Under the pieces are notes generated by a model. That model searched no databases, was not told the origin of the DNA, and saw only the letters and a program-made list of their open reading frames with translations. A program made the translations under genes and the position numbers. From Diacronema lutheri (lineage: Eukaryota > Haptophyta > Pavlovophyceae > Pavlovales > Pavlovaceae), in contig JAGTXO010000032.1 in assembly GCA_019448385.1 (NCBI GenBank), positions 367,220 through 431,219 on the forward strand: 64,000 bases of DNA, written 5' to 3'. Shown here piece after piece: positions 22,401-32,487 of this stretch. Every line of letters begins with the position of its first letter. Positions within the stretch are counted from its first letter, which is position 1.

Positions 22401-23804
22401 GCGGCCGTGCCTTGTCGTCAATGTCGTCGCCGAGCCGGCCGAGGCCAAGCTTGTCGAGCACGGCTTGCCGCTTTGCCTCGAGCTCAGAGGCGGCCTTGAG
22501 CTTGTCATCCCACGACTGCTCGAGCGCCTTGAGCGCCCGCTCGTTTGATTCCATCTGCTCGGCGAGGAGGGCCTTGGCCTTGTCGTCCTGCTTGAGGCGC
22601 TCGGTGACGCGGTTGAATTGGCGCGTCAAGTCGACGGCCTTCGCCTTGTCGCCGAGCGCCTTCGCCTCGTCCGCCTTGCGCTGCAGGTCGACGAGCAGCT
22701 GCTGCTTCTCGTCGGCGCTCTTGCGCTTGAGCTCGGCCAACTCGACGGACTGCTCCTCCGCGACCGACTTGAGCGACGCGAGCTCAGCGAGCGCGGCCTC
22801 TGCCGTCTGGCGCGCGGCGCTCGCCGAGTCGAGCGAGTTGCGCTCGGCCGCCACCTTCTCGTCGAGCGCGCCGCGCGCGGCCGCCACCTCGCGCCGCGCC
22901 GCCTGCACGCGCTGGTAGAAGGTGAGGCGAAGCGCGACGATCTCGGCCGCGTTGGCGCCGGCGGCGGCGAGCGCGCCGCGCCGGCCGGCCGCTGCGCCGA
23001 GCGTGGCCGCCGCGCCGTCGAGCAGCGCAACAAGCGGCGCGGCGGGCTCGCCCGGCGGCGCGCGGCCGGCGGCGCGCAGCTCAGCGAGCAGCTCAGCGAG
23101 CACCGCGCGCGTGTCGGCAAAGTCGACGCTGTCGTCGGCGCGCGCGAGGCGAAGCGCGAGCGCAACTGTTGCATCGGCGACCGCCGCGCCGTGCGCGCCG
23201 CCGGAAGCGGCGATCGCGTCAAGGTCGGCGGTGAGCGTGCGCGACTCGGCTTCGGCGGCCGCCTGCTCGTCCGCCGTGCCGAGCGCCTGCGCCGCCGCCT
23301 GCGCGTCCGCCGCCTGCCGATCGAACCGCGCGACGTTCGCGGCGGCCTCGGCGCTGAGAGGGGACCGATCGGCGCCGCCCGCGGCGAGCATCGCCTCGAG
23401 GTCGTGCAGCTGCTTGAGCGCGGCGGCAAGCTCGTCCTTGGCGGCGGTCGCGGCGACGCGCGCACTCGCTGCGTCGCTCTCTGCGAGGCGCGCCGCCTCC
23501 TTGGCCGCCTCCGCCACCTCGCCGCTCGTCTCGGGCGAGCCGACGGCGGTAAGCGCGGTGCCGTCGCCGCCCATCGCGCGGCGCAGCTTGTCGTTCTCCT
23601 CGCGCAGCTCGCGGATCAGCTTGTCGGTCGGGTCCTCGTTGCGCACGGCGGACGTCTTAATCTTCTTGGCGTTGTCCGCGTAGCGCAGCGTCGAGAGCGT
23701 CTCGTCGTAGTTGATGTCGGCGGGCGAGAGCGCGGCGACCATCACCGTCTTCGAGTTGCCGCCGAGCGCGGACTGAAGGAGGCGCGTGAGCACCGAATTG
23801 CCTG

Positions 23805-23837
<33 letters not shown>

Positions 23838-23916
23838 AAGGAGGGAAAGGGGAAAGGGGAGGGGGGCGGGGTGGATGGGGGGTTGGCTGAAGGAGGCGCG
23901 TGAGCACCGAATTGCC

Positions 23917-23949
<33 letters not shown>

Positions 23950-25339
23950 AAGGAGAGGAGAGGGATGGGGGGCTGGCTGTGTGCACGCGTGCATGCGTGT
24001 GTGGCGCGGTGTTGGTGTGGGAGTGTGCGTACGGTACGGGACGAAGGTCTTCTTCTTCGGGTTGGTCGAGTTCTCGGCGAGCGCGGTGATCACCTGCCCC
24101 AACGCAGTGAGCGACGAGTTGATCGACGCGCCCTCCTTGAGTCGGTCGCCCGTCGCGCCCGTCGAGGTCGCGCGCTCGGAGCCGGCCAGGTCGACGAGGT
24201 TGATCACGCTCTTCGTCTCGGTCTGCTTGCCCTTCTCGCTGCGGATCTGCTTGAAGGTGATGGTGAAGACGGTGTGCGCGCGGGAGGAGGTGGCGTTCAT
24301 CTGCGTCGCGCCAATCGTGCGGTGCGCGGTGCCCACCTCCATCTGCCGCTCGATCGCCTTGTACGACTTCACCGCCACCTGATTTGAAAAAGGGCGGGGA
24401 GGGGGGGGGGGGTGAGTGGACATCAGGCCGCAGGCACGCGGCGCGGCGGGAGAGGCGCGCGTGCAGGCGCGCGCACGGTGGTGAGCTGGTCGATGTAGAC
24501 ACCGAGCTGCTTGGTCTCGCGTATCTTTAGCTTGTCCGACTTGGAAGGGTCGAGAAGGTCGCGCATCTTCTCGTTGTAGATCTCCATCATCGAGGCCTCC
24601 ACCTGAAGGGGGGCGGGGGGGGGGGGGGGGGGGGGGGGTTCACATGAGGCGCGGCTTGGCACGCGCCACGGCGGCGTGCGACACGCTCGCGAGCGTGCGA
24701 GTGAAGGGGGGGGGGGGGGGGGGGGGGGGGAGGGGCAGCCTGCGCGCGCGTGCCTGGAACTGGGTGCCTCCGCCCGCCTGCTCGTCGATTCTGCGAAACA
24801 TCTCCGCACACGTCATCGGGATCACGCCCTTGTTGCTGCCGTAGCCCACGATGGAGTACGACTTCCCCGATCCCGTCTGGCCGTAGGCAAAGACGGTCGA
24901 GTGGTACCCCCCCCACGCATTCTCGAGGACGCCCATCCCCAGGTCGCTCATGACCGTGCCCTGGTCGGCATAGGACGAGCCTGGCTCGGCAAGCAGGTAG
25001 CCATCCTCGGGCCGCTCGCTGAAGCCGTCATGCGACCAGTACGAATAGTCGAAGGTGAAGTCCTACGCAAGCGCGGCGAGACGTGGCGCGGCGTGCGCGC
25101 CGCGCCGTAGGCCGACGGAAGCGTGGCGCGGCGAGGCGCGCGCCGGGCGCCGCCGAACGTGCCGCGCGTGCTGCGCTGGTGAGCGAGCCATGCACCTTGC
25201 TCTTGCTGTCCGCCGGGTTGGTGATCTTGGTCGTGTTGCCGCGCATCTCGATGATCAGCTTTGCGTTGCGCTCCTTCTCGCGCGTGTTGAACGGCCGGCA
25301 GCGCACCGCCACCTTGACGGAGACGGTCTCATCGCCCAT
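17362..25339 (-). CDS. Kinesin-3 (KIF1/Unc-104-like) motor with FHA domain
   Basis: Microtubule plus-end motor for organelle transport, 1659 residues in 14 exons by phase (each join keeps frame): 25196-25339, 24754-25062, 24477-24602, 24033-24378, 22411-23801, 21100-21390, 20760-20911, 20232-20622, 19428-20111, 18863-19257, 18586-18649, 18183-18311, 17731-18042, 17362-17607. Motor: [18 protein letters not shown], the P-loop [18 protein letters not shown] (switch I), VDLAGSER (switch II), and [19 protein letters not shown] coiled coil follows, then [20 protein letters not shown] and an FHA domain, both hallmarks of kinesin-3, then more coiled coil and KIF1/13-type central and C-terminal regions ([15 protein letters not shown]). 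No PH or CAP-Gly domain is seen. Two introns need GC donors. Intron 5 is a stop-free 1020 bp. The exon 8 end (20232) is the least certain. Confidence 0.9.
21558..22340. repeat. 23-bp minisatellite, 34 units, inside a kinesin intron
   Basis: Unit on the + strand: GGGGAG[T/A/G]AACCATTGGCCGCAG[A/C]-type, 23 bp, about 34 copies with no spacers. Two positions vary. Units whose first variable base is A are always followed by T; units with C are followed by A, T or G, so only four of six possible types occur. It lies in intron 21391-22410, whose length (1020 bp) is a multiple of three and has no stop in the kinesin frame. Confidence 0.93.
23773..23917. repeat. 114-bp tandem duplication spanning a kinesin 3' splice site
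   Basis: The 31 bp at 23773-23803 (exon start plus acceptor on the - strand) recur identically at 23887-23917, offset 114 bp, each preceded on the - strand by a long poly-C tract. The downstream acceptor is CAG/GC and gives the canonical motor sequence; the upstream copy is AAG/GC and would add 38 residues in frame. Confidence 0.85.
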
Positions 25340-25548
25340 GCTGCGCGCGTGCGCGCGAGAGGGAAGAGGGGAGGGGGCAGCAAGGGGGAAGGAGGGCACA
25401 GCGTGAGGCCGGGCGCTGTCCGGCATACCGTTTGTGAAAGGCAGGCGCGCCCACGGCCGGCACGCCGACGCGATCCGCGCCGCCGCACCCTTGCAAGCTA
25501 TGGTGGGCCTGTAACCGTCACTCTCAGGAAATACGATGGCGGACACAG

Positions 25549-26966
25549 TCACGGACCCTTGAGCGCCTGCCGCGCTCGCTTGCCCGCGCGGCGCGCAGCG
25601 GTCGCCGCGCGCTGCGCGGCGAGCGCGCGCACCTCGCCGTCGAGCATCGCGCGCGCTTTGGACGGCAGGTGCGCCGCGCATGCGTCACCACCTCCGAGCA
25701 GGTCTCCGAGCGATGGCCCTGCGTCCGCGTACGGCGCAGCGCGGACGGCAAGCTGCGCGTCGGCGTGCGCATCGTCAGTCACGTGCACGCCGAGCATCGC
25801 CGCGGCGAGGTGCGCGCCGATGCTCGCGTCCATGGCCGCGTAGACCACCTGCTCGGCGTCGAGGGGCACGCGATCCCAGCGGGAAAGGACGAGTCGTTTC
25901 GCCTTGCTCAGATCGACGCCGAGCAGCGCGCGCGCGAGGCGGCGCAGGCCGAGGTCGGGCTCGCCCGGCACACAACCGCTACCCGTCAGCCGCGCGAGCA
26001 GCGGCAGCTCGACGAACCCGGCCGGCCGTCCGTCAGGCGTGCCGCCGCCGGCCGCAGTCTGTGCGTACGCCGCGCGCTGCGGCGCAAAGTCGGCGGCGAG
26101 GCGCGCGAGGTCGGCGCGCACGCCGCAGCCGAGCTTGAGCACGCGCGGGTCGAAGAGCAGCCGCGCGAGGCCGGGCGAGAGCGCGCGCGCGCCGCCGCCG
26201 CCGCCACCGCGCCCACCCGCGCCTCCGCCGAGGCCGCCGCCCCCTGCGCCGACGGAGACAACGACACACGCGCGTAGGCTCGAGAGCTGCACGACGGACG
26301 TCGGGTAGTGCACGCCGCGCTCGAACGCGGGGCGCGCCTCGATGTCGAAGCCGAGCGCGCCGCACGCCGTCAGCCCGAGATCGCGCAGCGCGCCGTCGAC
26401 GTCGTCGACGCCGTCGCGCAGATAGCGCACGGCGACGGCGTGCGCGGCCGGGCCGGCCGAGCCGGCCGCGCGCGCGATGCGCACCTCGCTGCACACGCCG
26501 GCCGCGGGCATGCGAATGCACGCCACGCCAGCGGCCGACGAGGCGCCGCGCTTGCGCTCGGGCCCGGGCTCGCGCACCGCCTCGGGCGAGCGCGCGCGCT
26601 TCGGCGCGCGCTCGCGCTCGGCGGCGGGCGGCACGACCGACGCGGCGGACGCGAGGGCGGCAGCGGCGGCAGCGCGGCGCGCCGCCTTCTTGCTCGTCCC
26701 ACTCGCCGTGTGCGTGAATTGGCGCGGCTCGCGCGTCGGCCCGAACGCGACGCGCGCGCTGAACATGCGCGCATGCTCCGGGCCGGAGCCGCCCGCGTCC
26801 TCAAACGCCGGCGCCGTCAGCCCGCGCTCCTGCGCAAGCGGCGGCCACCGAGGCATTGGCGCGCGGGGTCGGAGCACCGCCGCGCGGCAGGCGCGCGCGC
26901 GCCGCACGCGCTGCCCCTCACGTGGCAGAAACGGACGAGCCGCTCCAGTGCACCGTCGGCCGCCAT
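25549..26966 (-). CDS. dsRNA-binding domain fused to a DEDD-type 3'-5' exonuclease
   Basis: Exons 26922-26966 and 25549-26829 (GT-AG intron 26830-26921), 441 residues. Splicing creates ALERLVRFCH joined to ERGLTAPAF, a standard dsRBD beginning, continuing to HARMFSARVAFG and [17 protein letters not shown]. The second half resembles WRN-type exonucleases: GFDIEARPAF (Exo I, Asp and Glu), VRADLARLA (Exo II region), and WDRVPLDAEQVVYAAMDA (Exo III with Tyr and Asp). A glycine-rich loop interrupts it. A dsRBD on a DEDDy nuclease suggests trimming of structured RNA. The family call is good; the biological role is inference. The start ATG is supported by the dsRBD join. Confidence 0.8.
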
Positions 26967-28132
26967 CGCGGCTACGACGAACGGAGGCGCAAGCGGCAAT
27001 GGCGGAGGCTCACGTCGGCGACGCGGCGCTCAAGCGACGTGCCCACGGCGTCACGCCATCCCGCCGCGGCCACGCCGCCTTGCCGCCTTGCACCCAATGT
27101 GCGTGGCCCGCGTGCAGTCGCACGCCACGTCGCCGGCCTCAACGACCGCGCGGCAGCGCGCGCGCGCACCGCGCCCGCCTTCGCACGCGTGCGCGCGCGG
27201 TCTGACGCCGGCGATGCGACGTGCAACTGCGCATTGGGCGCAAGGCGGCCAGGCGGTGTGACCGTCCGCCTTGCCGCCTTCCACCCGACGTGCGCAGCCC
27301 GCGTGCAGTCGCACGCGGCGCGCCGGCTTCATCGATTGCGCGGCAGCGCGCGCACGTACCGCGTCCGCCCTCGCACACGCGCGCGCGCGCGGTCGATTGG
27401 ACACACGTGCTCGCTTGACACAGCGCTGGCCGCGCGGCACGTCAGTCGACGAGCGCGCCTGCGTTGAGCGCGGCGCGCAGCTTGCGCGGCAGCCCGTCGA
27501 CGTCCGAGGGCAAGGTGAAGGAGGTGTTTGCGGCCTGCGCGCATGCCGCGCCTGTGTCGGCATGCGCGCTGACGGCGGTGGGCGCGTGACGGACCTGAAA
27601 TAACACGTCGCGTGAGTGGGAATGTGCCAGGCGCGACGGTGCCCGGGCTGAGACCGGCTCCAGGCGGCCTGGAGCCGGCAGGGAGTCGCGTCGAGTCTGG
27701 TCTGCACCACCGCCAATCGCGCCCGCGGCTAGGCGCGGCGAGCGCGGTCTATTGTTTCGGCAATTCTTAGCCGCCGCTCAAACCCGGGGGTGCACCGCCG
27801 CGCCACGTTGCCCTGCACGGCGCCACGCCGCGCGACGACGCGCGCCGTGCAGGGCAACGTGGCGCCAAAAGTTTACACTGCCGCGCCTCCGCCGTGGGTG
27901 GAGGACGGCACACAGCCACGTCGAGGCCAATGCGCGGCAAACGGCTCCGTTCGCCGCGCGACACGCCGTCACGCCGGCTCGCCCCGGCGCGAACGGGCGA
28001 GAGCCCCGTACTCGCGCGCGTCCGTTGCGAGCGCACGCGCGAGCTCCCACGCGACGCGCGCGCGCGCGCGCGACGCACCTGCGCGGCGGCGAGTGCGACG
28101 GCGGCATTCGCGCGGGCGCGCCCGGCGCCGGT
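26967..28132. other. Gene-poor stretch with diverged repeats and a hairpin
   Basis: No confident gene. At 27,069-27,230 and 27,274-27,400 a roughly 205-bp unit is imperfectly duplicated (shared blocks include CCGCGTGCAGTCGCACGC and GCGCGGCAGCGCGCGC). A 23-bp-stem hairpin lies at 27,801-27,864. A short - strand frame ending near 27,443 (SDVDGLPRKLRAALNAGALVD) looks like a last exon but has no visible partner. Confidence 0.5.
27801..27864. repeat. Perfect 23-bp inverted repeat with 18-nt loop
   Basis: 27801-27823 is the exact reverse complement of 27842-27864 (CGCCACGTTGCCCTGCACGG plus GCGC/GC end). The RNA of either strand would fold into a long perfect hairpin. It is 270 bp past the TIM8 stop on the TIM8 strand. 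Confidence 0.85.
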
Positions 28133-28372
28133 TCACTTCTTCTGCACCATCCGGTTCATGATGAACATGGAGGTGTCGAGGTAGCGCCCGGCGCAGTTGG
28201 AGATGCAGTTGGCCTCGGACGAGTCCAGCTTGTTGCCCGGCTTGGCGACGCACTTGTCGAAGCAGATCTCCGACAGCTTGCCGATCGCCGCCTGAATCAC
28301 CGCCTTCTGGTTCTCCATCTCGAGGAAGGCCTGCAGCTCCTTGGCGTCGCGCTCGTCAACCTGCCCCGCCAT
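28133..28372 (-). CDS. TIM8: Mitochondrial import chaperone TIM8
   Basis: 79-residue small TIM protein of the intermembrane space; with TIM13 it escorts hydrophobic precursors to the TIM22/SAM complexes. Twin CX3C motifs CFDKC and CISNC with 15 residues between them. LSEICFDKCVAKPGNKLDSS and the CAGRYLDTSMFIMNRM tail match TIM8 rather than TIM9/10/13. Length is normal, no intron. Divergent from RINT1. Confidence 0.93.
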   Translation of the reverse strand: MAGQVDERDAKELQAFLEMENQKAVIQAAIGKLSEICFDKCVAKPGNKLDSSEANCISNCAGRYLDTSMFIMNRMVQKK

Positions 28373-28457
28373 GTGTCGGAAGTTGCGGGCACGCGGCTCG
28401 CGCGGCTTCTGTCGATGGCGGACAGCCCCGCTGCGTGAAGGGAGGGAAGGGAGGGAG
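28373..28457. promoter_or_regulatory. Shared divergent promoter, TIM8 and RINT1
   Basis: 85 bp separate the two ATGs. It contains GGAGGGAAGGGAGGGAGA just before the RINT1 start. No TATA-like site is visible. Confidence 0.4.
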
Positions 28458-31319
28458 ATGCGCGAGGACGACGTGTGGCGGTGCCTGGACGCGCGGGTTG
28501 GCGTGGGCGAGGCGCTCGGCTCGTGCGCGTGCGAGCTCGCCGCCGGCGTGAGCGCCGAGATCGAGCGCCTCGGCGCCGAACTGCGCGCGCACGAGGGCGC
28601 GGCGGCGGCGCACACTGCGCGCGCGGCCGACGCGGCACGCGCCGCGGCCGAGCGCGCGCGCGCGCGCCGCGCGCGCGCGAGCGCGCTGGGCGCCGAGCTC
28701 GACGCGTACGCCGCGTGGCGTGGCCGCCACGTCATCGCCGAGCTGCGCGACGTCCACGCGCCCCTCGCGCGCCTCGAGTCGGCGCGCGCATACGCCGCGT
28801 CGCTTGCGCGCGCGCACGAGCTCGGCGCGCACGCCGAGGCGGACGCGGCGCGCGGGGACGGCGCGGGCGCGCTCGCGGCGTTCGAGGAGCTCGTCGCGCT
28901 CGCGCATGGCCTCGCGGACGGCGCGCCCTCGCGCGCCGAGGCGCCGCGCGGGCCGCACGCGGCGCGCGCGCGCGCCGCCGAGCGCGCGCGCAGTGCGTGC
29001 GGCCATGTGCGCGCGGCGCTGCGTGCGCAGCTCGCGGCTGTGATGCGGCGCGCGGACGCGCCGGGCGCGCCCGGCTCGACGGGTGCTTTCGCGTCCGACG
29101 CCGAGCTGCTCGAGCCTTTCGACCGGCTCGTCGCACTGCAGCTCGCGGCTGTGCGGCTCGGCATCGGCGCCGACGGCGCCGACCGTGCTGACGGCGGCGC
29201 GGCGGCGGACGGCGCGGCGGGCGGCGTGGTGGAGGTGGCGCGGACAGCGGGGCCCGGCGCGCCCGGCTGGCGCGATGCAGCGGGCAACCTGCACGGCGCG
29301 CCGCGCGCCGCGAGCGCGCCCGCGGGCGGCGCGCCGTGCGCGGCCGTTTCGCTGTGGGCGCTCGAGGCATTCGCCGCACCGCACGTGTCGCGCTTCGCCT
29401 TCCACTTTTGTGCGAAGCGGCCGACAAACCGGATCGACCGGCCGGGCTGGCCGACGGCGCACATCGCCAACGTGTGCCGCGCCGCGGAGGGGCGCTGCGC
29501 GCAGCTGCAGGCCGCGCTCACCGGGCCGTGCGCGCGACCGGGTGCGCCGGAGCTCGCCGCGCGCTACGCGCCGCACGGCGCGCACGCCGAGCTGCTGCGC
29601 GCGCTGCTCGACGCGCTCTCGCGCAAGCGCGCGGCCGAGTGGGCGCGCGTGCGCGACGACGACGCGATCTGCTGCGCGCAGATCAATGAGGCCCTCGCCT
29701 TTGAGCTCGCGCTGCGCGGCCCGCTGCGCCTGCCGCGCGCCGTCGCGGGCGCGCTCGCCGCGCTCTGCGCTCTGCCCGGCGCGCGCGCGCGCTGGGCGCA
29801 GTTGGAGGCTGACGCGGCGAGCGCGGCGCTCGTCGCCGTGCTGCGCGGGCCGCGCGGGTGGGTGGCGCCGCCGCCGCGCGCTGACGGCGGCGGCCGCGGC
29901 GATGCGGCGGGCGGTATCGGCGCGACTGGCGTGCGGCCGAGTGTGGCCATCGAGCTGGGCGCGGCGCTGCGCTCGGTGTCGGCACGCGTGGCGCTCGCGC
30001 CGCATGGCGCGCAGCGCCTCTTTGCGCGCCGTGTGCTCGCGCGCCTCGTCCGCCATTTCACCGCCGAGGCGCGGCGTAGGCTCGCGGCTGTGCGACTGGG
30101 CTCCATCGTGGTCCTGCCGCTCGCGCGCGCGCGCAGCCGCGCGGACGCGCTCGAGCTGTGCGCGCTGGCGAACGGCTGCGCGCACGGCGCGGATGAGATC
30201 GACGACGTGCTGCTCTGCGAGCCGTGGCTCGGCTTTGCTGCGCCTGCCGGCGTGGGCGTAGGCGTAGGTGAGGGTGGGGGTGGGGGTGAGGGTGAGGGTG
30301 AGGGTGAGGGTGTCGGCGGCTCGAGCGTGGGCGGGAGAGCGGACGAGGCGGGGGCGATGGGGGCGGCGGAGACGGCAGAAATGGTCCATTCGGACGGCAA
30401 GGAGGACGGCGACGACGAGAGCGACGACGAGAGCGGCGACGACGACGACGGCGATGTCGACGAGCAGCCGCGCGCCGAGGGGCCACGCGGCAGCGACGAC
30501 GACGACGGCGGCTGCGCGCGTGCGCGCGCGCGGCGCGTGCGCGCGAGCGACCGCGCGCTCGCACCGATGCGGCGCGGCGCGGCGCGGCTGCGCGCGCTGG
30601 GCGATGCGAGCGTCGCGCTGCTCGTCGACGGCAGCCTCGTCCGCGCCTTCCTCGCCGACGCCGACGGGTACCTCGGCGGGGACCGGAAGGCGTGGCTCGC
30701 GTGGGCGCAGCCACGGGCCGATGGTGCCCGCGACGCGCCGCCGCGCGAGGTGTCGCAGCTGCTGTGCGCGCCGCTCGGCTCGCTGCGCTCGACGCTCGAC
30801 GCCGTGCGCGCTGCCCTCCCGCCGCCGCTCTGGCGCGCGGTCTGGCGGCGAGCGGCGACGGGGATCGAGGACGCGATCCTCAAGCGCCTCGTGCTGCGCG
30901 CGGCCTTCTCCACGGCGGGAGGCGCGCAGCTGCGCGCGGACGTGCTCGCGCTTGCATCGCTCTTCCCGCAGCAGCCTGCCGCATCGGCGAACGGCCGGGC
31001 CGGCGCGAGCGGCGACGCGCGTGCGGGCGAGGAGGTGGCGCGCATCGCGCACCTACGGCGGCTGCGCGAGGCGGTTACGCTGCTTGCGCTCGGCGGCGCG
31101 CGGCTGCGCGAGCTCGACGCGGCGCTGCGCCGCGCTGCGGCCGAGGCGGCGGAGGCGAGCGGAGAGGTGGGCGCGGGCGCGGGCGCGCCCGCGGAGCGCG
31201 CGGCGCCGGCCGCGGCCGCGGCGAGCGCGCGGCTGCGCGAGTGCGGCGTGCGCGCGCTGAGCGCTGACGAGGTGCGCGCGCTGCTCGCGCGCTCTTTGCC
31301 CGCGATGCGCCAGTCGTGA
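28458..31319 (+). CDS. RINT1: RINT1/TIP20 family vesicle tethering protein
   Basis: Subunit of the ER-Golgi tethering complex (Dsl1/NRZ/MAG2 type). Single exon, 953 residues. Diagnostic motif: RFAFHFCAKRPTNRIDRPGW, the HF..x..TN..D+PeW block of RINT1/TIP20. N-terminal coiled-coil-like Ala/Arg/Glu-rich region; C-terminal helical bundle with WRRAATGIEDAILKRLVL. A (GGTGAG)n microsatellite encodes a Val/Gly/Glu repeat near residue 600, next to a long acidic insert (DDESDDESGDDDDGDVDE). Start ATG chosen 85 bp from TIM8; an in-frame upstream ATG (28341) would overlap the TIM8 gene. Confidence 0.82.
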   Translation: MREDDVWRCLDARVGVGEALGSCACELAAGVSAEIERLGAELRAHEGAAAAHTARAADAARAAAERARARRARASALGAELDAYAAWRGRHVIAELRDVHAPLARLESARAYAASLARAHELGAHAEADAARGDGAGALAAFEELVALAHGLADGAPSRAEAPRGPHAARARAAERARSACGHVRAALRAQLAAVMRRADAPGAPGSTGAFASDAELLEPFDRLVALQLAAVRLGIGADGADRADGGAAADGAAGGVVEVARTAGPGAPGWRDAAGNLHGAPRAASAPAGGAPCAAVSLWALEAFAAPHVSRFAFHFCAKRPTNRIDRPGWPTAHIANVCRAAEGRCAQLQAALTGPCARPGAPELAARYAPHGAHAELLRALLDALSRKRAAEWARVRDDDAICCAQINEALAFELALRGPLRLPRAVAGALAALCALPGARARWAQLEADAASAALVAVLRGPRGWVAPPPRADGGGRGDAAGGIGATGVRPSVAIELGAALRSVSARVALAPHGAQRLFARRVLARLVRHFTAEARRRLAAVRLGSIVVLPLARARSRADALELCALANGCAHGADEIDDVLLCEPWLGFAAPAGVGVGVGEGGGGGEGEGEGEGVGGSSVGGRADEAGAMGAAETAEMVHSDGKEDGDDESDDESGDDDDGDVDEQPRAEGPRGSDDDDGGCARARARRVRASDRALAPMRRGAARLRALGDASVALLVDGSLVRAFLADADGYLGGDRKAWLAWAQPRADGARDAPPREVSQLLCAPLGSLRSTLDAVRAALPPPLWRAVWRRAATGIEDAILKRLVLRAAFSTAGGAQLRADVLALASLFPQQPAASANGRAGASGDARAGEEVARIAHLRRLREAVTLLALGGARLRELDAALRRAAAEAAEASGEVGAGAGAPAERAAPAAAAASARLRECGVRALSADEVRALLARSLPAMRQS

Positions 31320-31431
31320 GCCGTGGTGCAGCAGAGCGCCGGCCGCCAAACCCGCCAAACGCGCGAGCCCCACAGACACTAGTCAGTATGAACTCCATAG
31401 TCACGAACTGGAGTGGTCGCGCGTTCTTGCG

Positions 31432-32211
31432 ATGGCGGAGAGGACGATCGCGCTCCTCAGCGCGGTGGCCCTCTCACACGCGCACGTGGCACGGGCGCCC
31501 GCCGGAGCCGTCCGCACGCCGTTCACGGCGCGCGCGCGTGCTCGTGTTTCCGACACCTCCGAGTCGCCCGCCGCGGCCGCGGCTGCCGAGCTTTTTGCAA
31601 AGTTCGAGCGCGACCGCGCGGCAAATCTCGCCGCGGCGCAGGCGGCGGCCGCCGACGGCGTGGACGATCCGGCGTACCCGCCAACGGCGCGCGCGGCGGC
31701 GCGCGCGGCAGAGGAGGCGAGCTCAAGCCCGGCACCGCCAATCGCCGCCGCCGCGCGCCAGATCCGCGTCGGCGTGGCCGCGCTCGTCCGCAGCGCGGCG
31801 CACCCGGGCTGCGTGCTGCTGCACCGCCGGCGGGGGCGTGGCGAGACGGAGCGGCTCGGCATGGGCGCGTACGGACTGCCGGGTGGCCATCTTGAATACG
31901 GCGAGGAGTGGGACGAGTGCGTGCGCCGCGAGCTTCTTGAGGAGGCCGGCGTTGAGCCGTTTGCGCTTCGCGTCGGCACCGTGGCGAACGCGGTCGCGTC
32001 GCGCATCGGCGCGCCGCCGGGCGAGGATTTTCACTATGTGTGCGTCTTTCTCACGTGCTCGATCGACGAGGAGCCGCGCAACTTGGAGCCCGAGCGCGCC
32101 GCTGACTGGGAGTGGCACCGCTGGGACGACCTGCCGTCGCCCGTTGATGCGCGGCTCGGCCAGCTCAAGCGCTCGGGCTTCGACCCGTTCGCGTTCGCGG
32201 AAACAGAGTGA
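31432..32211 (+). CDS. Nudix hydrolase with N-terminal targeting region
   Basis: 259 residues. Complete Nudix box GX5EX7REUXEEXGU at 152-174 (GHLEYGEEWDECVRRELLEE then AGV), preceded by GAYGLPGG. It hydrolyses nucleoside diphosphates linked to another moiety; the MTH1/NUDT15-like spacing suggests nucleotide-pool cleaning, but substrate is not provable here. The first 40 residues (hydrophobic, then Ala/Arg/Ser-rich) suggest organelle or secretory targeting. Starts 112 bp after the RINT1 stop. Confidence 0.87.
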   Translation: MAERTIALLSAVALSHAHVARAPAGAVRTPFTARARARVSDTSESPAAAAAAELFAKFERDRAANLAAAQAAAADGVDDPAYPPTARAAARAAEEASSSPAPPIAAAARQIRVGVAALVRSAAHPGCVLLHRRRGRGETERLGMGAYGLPGGHLEYGEEWDECVRRELLEEAGVEPFALRVGTVANAVASRIGAPPGEDFHYVCVFLTCSIDEEPRNLEPERAADWEWHRWDDLPSPVDARLGQLKRSGFDPFAFAETE

Positions 32212-32278
32212 AGACGCGCACGGTCACGCGCTCGCGGCGGAGTGCGCCCAATCCCCTCGGACTAAGCGCCTTCAATGC

Positions 32279-32376
32279 GGCCGTCTTGTGTCCGCCAGCC
32301 CAGCAAAGGCTCGAGCCTCACAGCTAGCACCGCTGTCCCTCGGCCGTCTTGTGTCCGCCAGCCCAGCAAAGGCTCG
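32279..32376. repeat. 63-bp tandem duplication (35-bp core)
   Basis: GGCCGTCTTGTGTCCGCCAG... occurs at 32279-32313 and 32342-32376 with only minor spacing differences; the flanking CACCGCTGTC also recurs. Located between the Nudix stop and the small tail-anchored gene. Confidence 0.8.
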
Positions 32377-32487
32377 GCTGGCACCGCTGTCTCTCGCGCG
32401 TGCTTTGGGCTCGCGCCAGCGCTGAGCTCGCCTCGCACGAGGCGCGTGCAAAGCGCGCAATGCGCGTCGGCCCCGCTCGGGCTCGAG

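Noticed and set aside
27440-27560. Possible last exon (SDVDGLPRKLRAALNAGALVD then stop) on the - strand
   Set aside because: A CAG acceptor precedes it, but no upstream exon or partner gene could be found; too short to support alone.
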